A stretch of 64,000 bases of DNA, from NCBI RefSeq assembly GCF_937898475.1, contig NZ_CALEJS010000042.1, forward strand, positions 124,001 through 188,000. The letters are read 5' to 3'. Below the pieces are notes generated by a model. The model made no database searches. It was not told the origin of the DNA and saw only the letters and a list, made by a program, of their open reading frames with translations. The stretch is from an uncultured Chitinophaga sp. (GTDB taxonomy: Bacteria > Bacteroidota > Bacteroidia > Chitinophagales > Chitinophagaceae). A program made the translations under genes and the position numbers. Below, piece after piece: positions 34,521 to 43,095 of this stretch. Every line of letters begins with the position of its first letter. The first letter of the stretch is position 1.

Positions 34521-35804
34521 TTACACCGCCTTTACGAGGAAGTAATTATTTCTTCCCTTCTGCACCAACAGATACTGATCGCGCAGCAGCAGGCTGGCGT
34601 TCACCACCAGATCCATGCCTTCTACTTTAGTTTTATTGATGCTGATGCCGCCATTCTGGAGCATCTTACGGGCTTCGCCTTTGCTGGGCAGTATTTTGGC
34701 ATCTGCCAGGAAGCTGATGATATCCTTACCGGTTTCCAGCTCAGTACGGGCAACATCCACCTGCGGTACGCCGCTCATTACTTCCAGCAGCTGTTCTTCG
34801 GTGAGTGACTGGAGAATAGCAGCTGTATCGTTACGGAACAGCATCTCAGAAGCCTGTACGGCAAATTCATATTCTTTTTCACCATGTACAAAGATGGTCA
34901 CTTCCCTGGCCAGTCTTTTCTGCAGCTGGCGCATACCGGGGTTCTGGCGGTGCTCAGCGATCAGTGTATCTACGGTAGGCTGGTCCAGGAAGGTGAACAT
35001 GCGGATATAGTTCTCTGCATCTTCGTCGGTGGTTTTGATCCAGAACTGGTAGAACAGGTACGGAGAGGTGCGTTTAGGGTCCAGCCACACATTACCCGAT
35101 TCGGTTTTACCGAACTTGGTACCATCTGCTTTTTTTACCAGCGGGCAGGTAAAGGCAAAGGCTTCACCACCGGCCATACGGCGCACCAGCTCGGTGCCGG
35201 TTACGATATTGCCCCATTGGTCGGATCCGCCCATCTGCAGTTTACAGTTCTTAGCGGTGTACAGATGGTAAAAATCATACCCCTGTATGAGCTGGTAGCT
35301 GAATTCTGTGAAAGACATGCCGCTGTCGCCTTCCAGTCTTTTCTTTACAGAATCCTTGGCCATCATATAGTTAACGGTGATGTGCTTGCCAACATCCCGG
35401 ATAAAGTGCAGAAAAGAGATATCCTTGAACCAGTCGTAGTTATTCACCATTTCGGCGGCATTGGGTTTGGCCGGGTCAAAGTCCAGGTATTTTTCCAGCT
35501 GGGCTTTGATGCCGCGTTGGTTATGCTGGAGGGTGTCCAGGTCCAGCATTTTACGTTCTTCCGCTTTAAAGGAAGGATCGCCCACCATTCCGGTGGCGCC
35601 GCCTACCAGCGCAAGGGGTTTATGACCGGCTCTCTGCAGGTGCACCAGCAGCAGGATGGGTACCAGGCTGCCGATGTGCAGGGAATCTGCCGTGGGGTCA
35701 AAACCCACATAAGCGGTGGTCATTTCTTTTTGTAACTGCTCTTCCGTACCGGGCATAATATCCTGTAACATGCCGCGCCAGCGCAATTCTTCTATCAGGT
35801 TCAT
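34521..35804 (-). CDS. tyrS: Tyrosyl-tRNA synthetase
   Basis: The 427-residue class I synthetase charges tRNA-Tyr. It shows YVGFDPTADSLHIGSLVP with the HIGS signature at residues 43-46, the TyrRS specificity segment YQLIQGYDFYHLY, MGGSDQWGNI, and KFGKTESG in place of KMSKS. A C-terminal S4-like RNA-binding domain (about 355-427) ends the protein. Length and motifs are normal. It is divergent from the Hsp70 gene. Confidence 0.97.
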   Translation of the reverse strand: MNLIEELRWRGMLQDIMPGTEEQLQKEMTTAYVGFDPTADSLHIGSLVPILLLVHLQRAGHKPLALVGGATGMVGDPSFKAEERKMLDLDTLQHNQRGIKAQLEKYLDFDPAKPNAAEMVNNYDWFKDISFLHFIRDVGKHITVNYMMAKDSVKKRLEGDSGMSFTEFSYQLIQGYDFYHLYTAKNCKLQMGGSDQWGNIVTGTELVRRMAGGEAFAFTCPLVKKADGTKFGKTESGNVWLDPKRTSPYLFYQFWIKTTDEDAENYIRMFTFLDQPTVDTLIAEHRQNPGMRQLQKRLAREVTIFVHGEKEYEFAVQASEMLFRNDTAAILQSLTEEQLLEVMSGVPQVDVARTELETGKDIISFLADAKILPSKGEARKMLQNGGISINKTKVEGMDLVVNASLLLRDQYLLVQKGRNNYFLVKAV

Positions 35805-35830
35805 TGGTGCTGTTGATATTAAAATTTGTG

Positions 35831-35838
35831 CAAACCTA
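35831..35838 (-). promoter_or_regulatory. tyrS -7 promoter element
   Basis: Minus strand TAGGTTTG, exact TAnnTTTG, 26 nt before the tyrS start. The upstream partner is not obvious, and the AGCTATTAGC-type repeat lies immediately upstream. Confidence 0.5.
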
Positions 35839-35844
35839 ATAAAT

Positions 35845-35920
35845 AATTAGCTATTACCTGTTGGCAACCGGCTATTAGCGCTTGGCCCGCTCTTTGATGA
35901 TGGATCCACAGCTAATAGTT
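35845..35920. repeat. AGCTATTAGC-type dispersed repeat in the tyrS-hsp70 divergent region
   Basis: The segment TTAGCTATTACC (about 35847-35858) and the CCGGCTATTAGC word (35868-35879) face CAGCTAATAGTTA (35909-35921), giving an imperfect inverted repeat. Bases 35859-35879 match 17323-17343 (opposite strand) at 18 of 21 positions. Confidence 0.5.
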
Positions 35921-35927
35921 ATTTTTG
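35920..35927 (+). promoter_or_regulatory. hsp70 -7 promoter element, 3 nt from the first ATG
   Basis: TATTTTTG, exact TAnnTTTG. TTTG at 35893-35896 lies 23 nt upstream, a longer spacer than usual. Transcription would begin at about 35931, the first possible start codon, so that message would be leaderless or translation would start at ATG 35982. Confidence 0.5.
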
Positions 35928-35930
35928 AGT

Positions 35931-37787
35931 ATGGCAAAGATCGGCACCAACCCGGTAACAGGAGGTTCACAACAACAGGAAATGATCGTAGGCATTGATC
36001 TGGGCACTACGAACAGCCTGGTGGCTATTATACATCCTGCGCTGCGGCAGCCGGTCACCCTCCGTGAATTCAACAGCAGCGCCCTGGTTCCTTCGGTGGT
36101 GCATTTTACGGAAGAAAGCACGGTAATAGTGGGCGATAATGCCCGTGAACTGCTGATCACGCACCCCCGCCAAACCATCTACAGCGCCAAACGCCTGATG
36201 GGGAAGTCTTACAATGACCTCCGGGAAAAGGCGGAATATTTTTCCTATCGTATACATGATGATAATGCCGAAAGCCTGGTAAAGGTGCAGGTAGGCAGCC
36301 GGTTCTATTCTCCTATTGAATTATCCGGCTATATCCTGAGAGACCTGAAGGCCCGGGCAGAACATATACTGAAAACGCCGGTGAGCAAGGCGGTGATCAC
36401 GGTTCCTGCCTATTTTAACGATGCGCAGCGGCAGGCCACCCGCGATGCCGGTAAACTGGCGGGCCTGGATGTGCTGCGTATCATCAACGAGCCTACTGCC
36501 GCCAGCCTGGCTTATGGTTTGGGTTTAAAGCCGGATGAAGACAAGACCATTGCCGTGTACGACCTGGGAGGTGGTACCTTTGATATTTCCATCCTGAAGA
36601 TATCCAAAGGCATCTTTGAAGTGCTGGCCACCAACGGCGACACCTACCTGGGCGGGGATGACCTGGACAGGGCCATTATGGAACATTGGGCCTGGCTACA
36701 CGAAATATCTCCCGAAGCCCTGGGCAGCAACAAAGGTCTGGCGCAGGCGTTCCGCCTGAAGGCGGAGGAGGCCAAGAAACAGTTATCCGTAACTGATTAC
36801 TACGATGCCCGTTTACATAATTACGAACTGCAGCTTACCAGGGAACAACTCCAAGAGCTGATCCGGCCCCTGGTTGAAAAGACCATGGAAAGCTGCCGCA
36901 AGGCCCTGGCAGATGCGGGGCTTACTGTAAGGGATATTGATACCGTGATTATGGTGGGCGGCTCTACCCGTGTACCGATGGTGAAAGAAACCGTTGCCGC
37001 TTTCTTTGGAAAGCCGGTGAACGACAGCCTGAATCCCGATGAGGTGGTAGCCCTGGGCGCCGCCATACAGGCCGATATACTCGCCGGCAATAATAAGGAC
37101 TTCCTGTTACTGGATGTAACGCCGCTGTCGCTGGGCATAGAAACCATGGGCGGCCTGATGGATGTATTGATTCCCCGCAACTCCAAGATACCCTGCAGCA
37201 TAGCCCGAAGCTATACTACCCAGAAAGACGGGCAGACCGGTATGAAGATAGCGGTATACCAGGGAGAACGTGACCTTGTAAAGGACAACCGCAAACTGGC
37301 GGAATTCAATCTTACCGGTATCCCTGCAATGCCGGCAGGCCTGGCCAAAGTGCAGATCTCTTTCCTGCTGAATGCAGACGGCATCCTGGTGGTGAAAGCC
37401 GCGGAATTACGCAGCGGGGTGGAACAAAGCATTGAAGTGAAACCGCAATATGGTCTTAGCGGCGAAGAAGTGGAGCAGATGCTGGTGGCCTCCATTACCC
37501 ATGCAAAGGAGGATATACAAACCCGTTCCCTGGTGGAAGCACAGACAGAAGCCCAGCAACTGCTGGATGTAACGGCCACCTTCCTGGAAAAGAACGTTGA
37601 AATGATCTCTGAAGAGGAACAACAGCGCACCAGGGAAGCCATGAACGGGCTGCAGGATATCATTGGCAGTGGTAACAGGGATGCCATACATGAAAAGATT
37701 GCCTACCTGAACGATGTAAGCCGCCCCTTTGCAGAACGACTGATGGATAAGGCCCTGAAAGCAGCCATGGCCGGGAAGAAGATCTGA
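35931..37787 (+). CDS. Hsp70 chaperone, HscA-like
   Basis: This Hsp70 of 618 residues from ATG 35931 (601 from ATG 35982) has the nucleotide-binding motifs IVGIDLGTTNSLVA and YDLGGGTFDISIL and the connecting segment GGSTRVPMVKE. Its substrate-binding domain reads TPLSLGIETMGGLMDVLIPR and FNLTGIPAMPAGLAKVQISF. It lacks the acidic C-terminal tail of DnaK, and the GIPAMPAG segment resembles HscA, the chaperone for iron-sulfur cluster assembly. No isc genes are adjacent, so the role stays open. Other Hsp70s begin 3-4 residues before GIDLGTTNS, which favours 35982; the promoter position agrees. Confidence 0.9.
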   Translation: MAKIGTNPVTGGSQQQEMIVGIDLGTTNSLVAIIHPALRQPVTLREFNSSALVPSVVHFTEESTVIVGDNARELLITHPRQTIYSAKRLMGKSYNDLREKAEYFSYRIHDDNAESLVKVQVGSRFYSPIELSGYILRDLKARAEHILKTPVSKAVITVPAYFNDAQRQATRDAGKLAGLDVLRIINEPTAASLAYGLGLKPDEDKTIAVYDLGGGTFDISILKISKGIFEVLATNGDTYLGGDDLDRAIMEHWAWLHEISPEALGSNKGLAQAFRLKAEEAKKQLSVTDYYDARLHNYELQLTREQLQELIRPLVEKTMESCRKALADAGLTVRDIDTVIMVGGSTRVPMVKETVAAFFGKPVNDSLNPDEVVALGAAIQADILAGNNKDFLLLDVTPLSLGIETMGGLMDVLIPRNSKIPCSIARSYTTQKDGQTGMKIAVYQGERDLVKDNRKLAEFNLTGIPAMPAGLAKVQISFLLNADGILVVKAAELRSGVEQSIEVKPQYGLSGEEVEQMLVASITHAKEDIQTRSLVEAQTEAQQLLDVTATFLEKNVEMISEEEQQRTREAMNGLQDIIGSGNRDAIHEKIAYLNDVSRPFAERLMDKALKAAMAGKKI

Positions 37788-37958
37788 CGCGGCCTGGGAG
37801 TGGGCAGCAGACGTTCACGGCGTCTGAAAGTGCCCGGATTGCTCCGTACAACTACGTAATTTCAGAAATTCAGCTTTACTACTGTCTCTTAACCCTTTTT
37901 ACCGGCGCATCTTTGCACCCGTTACCAGATTTTCTAAATAATAACAACCCCATAAGTG
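37788..37958. other. Region between hsp70 and a small reading frame
   Basis: Contains a short hairpin (CAGACG at 37808-37813 with CGTCTG at 37822-37827) shortly after the hsp70 stop, without T-run, and a candidate -7 element CATCTTTG (37908-37915, seven of eight consensus bases) about 44 nt before the small gene. Confidence 0.4.
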
Positions 37959-38189
37959 ATGACAGGTAAACTTTGTGCAGGACATATTTTCCCGGTAAAC
38001 AGATCTTCAAATATTGCCACCACCAGTTACCGGACCGCTACCAAACCGGCGTTCAAGCGCCCCGCGCCAGCAGTGAACATTGTTTTCAGCAACGGATCTT
38101 TTTATGTACGCTCTGCTGACATACTGGATATTTTTTACGGCGGCTGGGGAAATGCAGACGAAGAAGAAGATCAGAGTAGTACCTTTTGA
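37959..38189 (+). CDS. Small hypothetical protein, 76 residues
   Basis: The frame starts at ATG 37959 and encodes a basic N-terminal half rich in Thr, Lys and Pro and a distinct C-terminal segment: NIVFSNGSFYVRSADILDIF, then GGWGNADEEEDQSSTF. There is no signal peptide and no known domain. The two-part build resembles a precursor peptide (leader plus glycine-rich core) or a small regulatory protein, but no modification enzyme or transporter is next to it. A near-consensus -7 box lies 44 nt upstream. Confidence 0.45.
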   Translation: MTGKLCAGHIFPVNRSSNIATTSYRTATKPAFKRPAPAVNIVFSNGSFYVRSADILDIFYGGWGNADEEEDQSSTF

Positions 38190-38255
38190 TGATTTGTACG
38201 TTTTAATAGCAGCCAAGCAGTTTAGTTTTCATATATAGTCTAGCCCCAAAAAAGA
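38190..38255. other. Gap between a small convergent gene and the sugar operon terminator
   Basis: This short AT-rich gap has no gene. Its right end (AAAAAAGA on the plus strand) supplies the T-run of the terminator that ends the minus-strand nucleotide-sugar operon. Confidence 0.5.
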
Positions 38256-38287
38256 AACGGCCGCTCTGTATTACCAGGGCGGCTGTT
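38251..38287 (-). terminator. Terminator of the nucleotide-sugar operon
   Basis: On the minus strand a 13-bp stem with two mismatches (38275-38287 with 38256-38268), a 6-nt loop and a TCTTTTTT tail. It lies 24 nt past the rfbD stop. Confidence 0.88.
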
Positions 38288-38311
38288 CTATTGTAAGATA
38301 ATATGATGTGC

Positions 38312-39184
38312 TTACAGCTGTTGCAGGCACTGCTGCAGGCTATCTCTCCAGTAAGGAATGCTGATACCAAATGTATCCCGGATCTTTTGTTTGTTCATTA
38401 CGCTGTACGCCGGGCGCTGGGCCGGGGTTGGGTACTGGTCGGAAGTGATAGGCGATACCTCGCAGGCGGAGCCGGTGAGTTCTTTTATAGCCACTGCAAA
38501 ATCATACCAGCTGGTAACCCCTTCGTTGCTGTAATGGTAAACACCGCCGATAGCTGTCTCGGAGTGCTCTGCACGATGCGCCAACACCTGCAGGATCACC
38601 CGGGCCAGGTCTACTGCGTAGGTGGGCGAACCCACCTGGTCAAATACCACGTTGAGGGAGGGGCGTTCCTGCATCAGCTCCTTCATCCGTTTTACGAAGT
38701 TGACGCCAAACTGGGAGTATAACCAGGAAGTACGTATCACCACTGTATCAGGGTTGGCGCCCAGGGCAGCTGCCTCTCCACGTAGTTTTGAGGCGCCGTA
38801 GATGCTCTGGGGGCTGGCTTCATCGTTTTCCGTATAAGGGAGGTAGTAACGCCCGTCAAATACATAATCCGTAGAAATATGCACAAGCTGGGCGCTATGC
38901 TGCAGACATGCTTCCGCCAGGTTCAGCGCAGCTTCAAAGTTTAACTGAAAAGCCTTTTCCTCTTCCGTTTCGGCCTTGTCCACTGCGGTATAGGCGGCGC
39001 AGTTAACGCAGGCATGAATGGGATGCTGAGAAAAAAACTCAGCTATAGCAGCGGCATTGGTTATATCCAGTTCCTGATAGTCGGTATAGATAAAGTTAAA
39101 GGCAGGGTAATTGCCTGCGATTAATTTTATAGCTTGTCCAAGTTGGCCGTTAGCGCCTGTTACCAGAATGTTTTGCATGTGCAT
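38312..39184 (-). CDS. rfbD: dTDP-4-dehydrorhamnose reductase
   Basis: The 290-residue short-chain dehydrogenase reduces dTDP-4-keto-L-rhamnose to dTDP-L-rhamnose. It has the GANGQLG NAD(P) motif near the N terminus, HISTDYVFDG and the catalytic YxxxK in IYGASKLRGE. The start overlaps the rfbC stop by one base (TAATG), a coupling arrangement; a second ATG two codons on is also possible. Last gene of the operon. Confidence 0.95.
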   Translation of the reverse strand: MHMQNILVTGANGQLGQAIKLIAGNYPAFNFIYTDYQELDITNAAAIAEFFSQHPIHACVNCAAYTAVDKAETEEEKAFQLNFEAALNLAEACLQHSAQLVHISTDYVFDGRYYLPYTENDEASPQSIYGASKLRGEAAALGANPDTVVIRTSWLYSQFGVNFVKRMKELMQERPSLNVVFDQVGSPTYAVDLARVILQVLAHRAEHSETAIGGVYHYSNEGVTSWYDFAVAIKELTGSACEVSPITSDQYPTPAQRPAYSVMNKQKIRDTFGISIPYWRDSLQQCLQQL

Positions 39185-39744
39185 TAGGAATTATAAACGA
39201 AGTTATGTTGACTTTCCGCCAATGTTGGCAATACCTGGTCTTTATCAGAAACGATGGCATCTTTCAGGTCAATGCCCCAGTCTATGTTCAGCGCAGGGTC
39301 GTTATAAATGATACCGCCTTCACTGGCCTTGTGGTAAAAGTTGTCGCACTTATACATTACTTCCGCGGTTTCGCTCAATACGGCATAGCCATGGGCAAAG
39401 CCTTTGGGCACCAGCAGCTGTAATTTATTTTCTGCGCTCAATTCTATGGTGAACACCTTTCCATAGGTGGGTGATCCTTTCCGGATATCCACCACTACGT
39501 CCAGTATACGGCCTTCCAGGGCCCTAACCAGTTTAGTCTGGGCATAGGGTTCCAGCTGGTAGTGCAACCCACGCAATACGCCATAGGTAGAGCGGGCCTG
39601 GTTATCCTGTACAAAAGGGAAGTGCAGGCCTTCCTGTTCAAAGGCATTTGCATTGTAGCTTTCAAAGAAATATCCGCGGCTATCGGCAAAAACCCGGGGC
39701 TCATATATTAGCAGGTCTGGTATTCCTGTTTCCGTAAAAGGCAT
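39184..39744 (-). CDS. rfbC: dTDP-4-dehydrorhamnose 3,5-epimerase
   Basis: The 186-residue cupin epimerises dTDP-4-keto-6-deoxyglucose at C3 and C5. Motifs: EPRVFADSRGYFFESYN, VQDNQARSTYGVLRGLHYQL with the active histidine, and PKGFAHGYAVLSETAEVMYK. ATG 39744 gives the usual family length; an ATG at 39825 would overlap rfbB. It begins 7 nt after the rfbB stop. Confidence 0.95.
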   Translation of the reverse strand: MPFTETGIPDLLIYEPRVFADSRGYFFESYNANAFEQEGLHFPFVQDNQARSTYGVLRGLHYQLEPYAQTKLVRALEGRILDVVVDIRKGSPTYGKVFTIELSAENKLQLLVPKGFAHGYAVLSETAEVMYKCDNFYHKASEGGIIYNDPALNIDWGIDLKDAIVSDKDQVLPTLAESQHNFVYNS

Positions 39745-39751
39745 GATTGCG

Positions 39752-40807
39752 TTATCTTTTTTGATATTGTTCTTCGTAATACTGTTGGTAGGCCCCGCTG
39801 GTAACATGATCCAGCCAGGCTTCATTGGCCAGGTACCAGTCTACCGTTTTTTCCAGTCCTTCTTCAAACTGCAGGGATGGCTGCCAGCCCAGTTCTTTAT
39901 TCAGCTTGGTGGCGTCAATGGCGTAGCGCAGATCATGCCCTGCCCTGTCTTTCACGAAGGTGATCAGCTGGGCGGAAGTACCGGGCGCACGGCCAAGTTT
40001 CTTATCCATAATCATACACAGCAGGTTAATGAGGTCGATGTTCTTCCACTCATTAAAGCCGCCGATGTTATAGGTTTCTCCCACACGGCCCTTATGGAAA
40101 ATGGTATCTATAGCCCTTGCATGATCTTCTACCCACAACCAGTCCCGTACATTCTCACCCTTCCCGTACACCGGTACAGGTTTGCTCTGCCTGATGTTGC
40201 TGATGGCCAGCGGTATCAGCTTTTCCGGGAAGTGATGGGAGCCGTAGTTATTGGAGCAGTTGCTGATGATCACCGGCATGTGGTAGGTATGATGGTACGC
40301 CATCACAAAGTGATCTGAACTGGCTTTGGAAGCAGAATACGGAGAACGCGGATCGTAAGGGGTTTCTTCTGTGAAGAAGCCTTCAGCGCCCAGGCTGCCG
40401 TATACTTCATCAGTAGACACATGGTAGAACAGCTTGCCTTCCATATTGTCCTGCCAGTATTTGCGGCTGGCATTCAGCAGGATGGCTGTGCCCAGTACAT
40501 TGGTCTTGATAAAGGCCAGCGGATCCATGATGGAGCGGTCTACATGGCTTTCTGCCGCCAGGTGTATCACCCCGTCAAACTGGTATGCAGCAAAAAGCCT
40601 GTCAACCAGCGCTTCGTCTGTTATATCACCTTTTTCAAACACATAATTCGGCTTGTCCTTTATGTCCACCAGGTTTTCCAGGTTGCCGGCATAAGTAAGT
40701 GCGTCGAGGTTAACGATCCTGTATTCAGGATATTTGGAAACAAATAACCGCACTACATGCGATCCGATAAAACCTGCGCCTCCGGTAATCAATAAAGTAC
40801 GTTGCAT
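39752..40807 (-). CDS. rfbB: dTDP-glucose 4,6-dehydratase
   Basis: The 351-residue extended SDR converts dTDP-glucose to dTDP-4-keto-6-deoxyglucose. It has GGAGFIGSHVVRLF at the N terminus, HLAAESHVDRSI, HVSTDEVYGSLG, and the catalytic tyrosine and lysine in YSASKASSDHFVMAY. The adjacent rfbC and rfbD complete the pathway, but rfbA (glucose-1-phosphate thymidylyltransferase) is not in the window. Confidence 0.96.
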   Translation of the reverse strand: MQRTLLITGGAGFIGSHVVRLFVSKYPEYRIVNLDALTYAGNLENLVDIKDKPNYVFEKGDITDEALVDRLFAAYQFDGVIHLAAESHVDRSIMDPLAFIKTNVLGTAILLNASRKYWQDNMEGKLFYHVSTDEVYGSLGAEGFFTEETPYDPRSPYSASKASSDHFVMAYHHTYHMPVIISNCSNNYGSHHFPEKLIPLAISNIRQSKPVPVYGKGENVRDWLWVEDHARAIDTIFHKGRVGETYNIGGFNEWKNIDLINLLCMIMDKKLGRAPGTSAQLITFVKDRAGHDLRYAIDATKLNKELGWQPSLQFEEGLEKTVDWYLANEAWLDHVTSGAYQQYYEEQYQKR

Positions 40808-40814
40808 AGTATAA

Positions 40815-41759
40815 TTATTTACTTAAGGCCTCCTTAAAATATTCATAAGTGATCTTCAGTCCTTCTTTGCGGCTTACTTTAGGTTCCCAGCCCAACAGCT
40901 GTTTAGCCTTGCTGATATCCGGCTTCCGTTGTTTGGGATCATCCTTTGGAAGCGGCATATATACGATCTGTTGTTTGGTGCCCGTCAGCGTAATGATCTC
41001 TTCTGCAAACTGCTTCAGGGTGATCTCTTCCGGGTTGCCGATATTCACCGGCAGGTGATAATCGCTGAGCAGCAGGCGGTATATACCATCTACCAGGTCA
41101 TCCACATAGCAGAATGAACGGGTTTGCATACCATCGCCAAACAGTGTCAGATCCTGACCCGTAAGGGCCTGGCTCATAAAGGCGGGCAGGGCACGGCCGT
41201 CGTCGAGGCGCATACGGGGACCGTATGTATTGAAGATCCTGACGATCCTGGTTTCCACACCATGGAAGTTATGGTAAGCCATTGTGATGGACTCCATGAA
41301 CCTTTTGGCTTCATCATATACGCCACGCGGTCCTACCGGGTTCACATTGCCCCAGTATTCTTCTGTCTGTGGGTGTACGGTAGGATCGCCATATACTTCG
41401 GAGGTAGATGCTACCAATATGCGTGCCTTTTTTTCTTTGGCAAGGCCCAGCAGGTTATGTGTGCCGAGTGAACCCACTTTCAGGGTCTGGATCGGTTTTT
41501 TGAGATAATCTATCGGACTGGCCGGAGATGCAAAATGCAGGATATAATCCAGTTCTCCCGGAACGTGCACAAATTTGGTAACATCGTGATGATAATATTC
41601 AAATTCAGGCAGGGGGAAGAGGTGTTCAATATTTTTGATATTACCCGTCAGCAGGTTATCCATGCCAATTACATGAAATCCTTCCTTAATGAACCTGTCA
41701 CAAAGATGTGATCCCAGGAAGCCGGCTGCACCGGTTATTAATACGCGCTTTTTACTCAT
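40815..41759 (-). CDS. UDP-glucuronate decarboxylase (UDP-xylose synthase)
   Basis: The 314-residue extended SDR turns UDP-glucuronate into UDP-xylose. Diagnostic segments are GAAGFLGSHLCDRFI, MDNLLTGNIKNIEHL, STSEVYGDPTVHPQ followed by EEYWGNVNPVGPRG, and YDEAKRFMESITMAY with the catalytic Tyr and Lys. These are typical of bacterial UXS. The upstream gene makes its substrate. ATG 41759 is preferred over an ATG 33 nt upstream that would overlap ugd. Confidence 0.93.
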   Translation of the reverse strand: MSKKRVLITGAAGFLGSHLCDRFIKEGFHVIGMDNLLTGNIKNIEHLFPLPEFEYYHHDVTKFVHVPGELDYILHFASPASPIDYLKKPIQTLKVGSLGTHNLLGLAKEKKARILVASTSEVYGDPTVHPQTEEYWGNVNPVGPRGVYDEAKRFMESITMAYHNFHGVETRIVRIFNTYGPRMRLDDGRALPAFMSQALTGQDLTLFGDGMQTRSFCYVDDLVDGIYRLLLSDYHLPVNIGNPEEITLKQFAEEIITLTGTKQQIVYMPLPKDDPKQRKPDISKAKQLLGWEPKVSRKEGLKITYEYFKEALSK

Positions 41760-41772
41760 AACAATTTTAGGT

Positions 41773-43086
41773 TTAAGGCTTTGCCACTGCACGGCCTACG
41801 CTTTCGTAATGAAATCCCAGCTCGTGCATGCGTTGTACGTCAAACAGGTTTCTACCGTCAAAGATCACTTTATGTTTCAGGATCTCATTGATCTTATCAA
41901 AATCGGGTGTTCTGAACACGCTCCATTCTGTGGCAATGATCAATGCATCAGCATTTTCAAGGCAGTCATACTGATGCTCGGCATACTGGATCTTGTTGCC
42001 GATTACCTGTTTTACGTTGGGCATTGCTTCAGGGTCAAACACGCATATTGTTGCGCCTTCTGCCAGCAGCGCGTTAATGATATATAACGCCGGCGCTTCT
42101 CTGATATCGTCTGTATTGGGCTTGAATGCAAGTCCCCACAGTGCAAAGCGCTTTCCTTTAAGGTTGCCGTTATAGTAAGCTTTTATTTTGGGGATGAGGA
42201 ATACCTTTTGCCTTTCATTTACGTCCATTACTGCATTCAGGATCTTGAAATCGTAGCTCACTTCCTCAGAAGATTTTACCAGTGCCTGTACATCTTTCGG
42301 GAAGCAGCTGCCGCCGTACCCGATGCCGGGAAAGAGAAAGCGTTTGCCGATACGGTCATCGCTGCCGATGCCTCTGCGCACCATGTCTACATCAGCGCCC
42401 AGTTTTTCGCAGAGGATGGCCACTTCATTCATGAAAGATATTTTGGTGGCCAGGAAAGAGTTAGCGGCGTATTTGGTCAGCTCGGCGGATCTTTCGTCCA
42501 TATACAATATCGGGTTGCCCTGCCGAACAAAGGGGGCATACAGATCGCCCATCACTTTGCGGGCTCTTTCAGAAGTGGTGCCTATCACTACGCGGTCGGG
42601 CTTCATGAAGTCTTCTACGGCTACTCCTTCACGCAGGAATTCGGGGTTGGATACCACATCAAATTCCACTTTGCAGTTTTTGGCGATGGCGGCATGAACT
42701 TTCTCTGCCGTACCAACGGGAACGGTGCTCTTGTCTACGATAACTTTGTAGTCTGTCAACAGTTTGCCCAGTTGTTCTGCTACTTTCAGTACGAATGACA
42801 GGTCTGCAGCACCGTCTGCACCGGGAGGGGTAGGTAATGCCAGGAAGATCACCTGTGCTTCACGGATACCTTCTTCCAGGCTGGTGGTAAAATGCAGGCG
42901 TTCCTCCTTGAGGTTGCGCTCAAATAGTTTTTCCAGTCCGGGCTCATAGATCGTGATCTGCCCGGAGGATAATTTTTTAACCTTGTTCTCGTCTATATCC
43001 ACACATGTGACATTGTTCCCTGTTTCAGCAAAACAGGTGCCGGTAACTAGGCCTACATAACCGGTTCCTACTACGGTAATTCTCAT
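41773..43086 (-). CDS. ugd: UDP-glucose 6-dehydrogenase
   Basis: The 437-residue enzyme oxidises UDP-glucose to UDP-glucuronate with two NAD. It has the GTGYVGLVTGTCFAETGNNV Rossmann start, the catalytic cysteine in PGIGYGGSCFPKDVQAL, and FDGRNLFD near the C terminus. It feeds the UDP-xylose synthase gene 13 nt downstream. Confidence 0.96.
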   Translation of the reverse strand: MRITVVGTGYVGLVTGTCFAETGNNVTCVDIDENKVKKLSSGQITIYEPGLEKLFERNLKEERLHFTTSLEEGIREAQVIFLALPTPPGADGAADLSFVLKVAEQLGKLLTDYKVIVDKSTVPVGTAEKVHAAIAKNCKVEFDVVSNPEFLREGVAVEDFMKPDRVVIGTTSERARKVMGDLYAPFVRQGNPILYMDERSAELTKYAANSFLATKISFMNEVAILCEKLGADVDMVRRGIGSDDRIGKRFLFPGIGYGGSCFPKDVQALVKSSEEVSYDFKILNAVMDVNERQKVFLIPKIKAYYNGNLKGKRFALWGLAFKPNTDDIREAPALYIINALLAEGATICVFDPEAMPNVKQVIGNKIQYAEHQYDCLENADALIIATEWSVFRTPDFDKINEILKHKVIFDGRNLFDVQRMHELGFHYESVGRAVAKP

Positions 43087-43095
43087 TGGGGAAGT

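Noticed and set aside
34884..35735. Long open frame (283 codons) on the plus strand opposite tyrS
   Set aside because: It is a shadow of the tyrosyl-tRNA synthetase gene; the product has no recognisable domain, while tyrS is complete with HIGS and KFGKT motifs.
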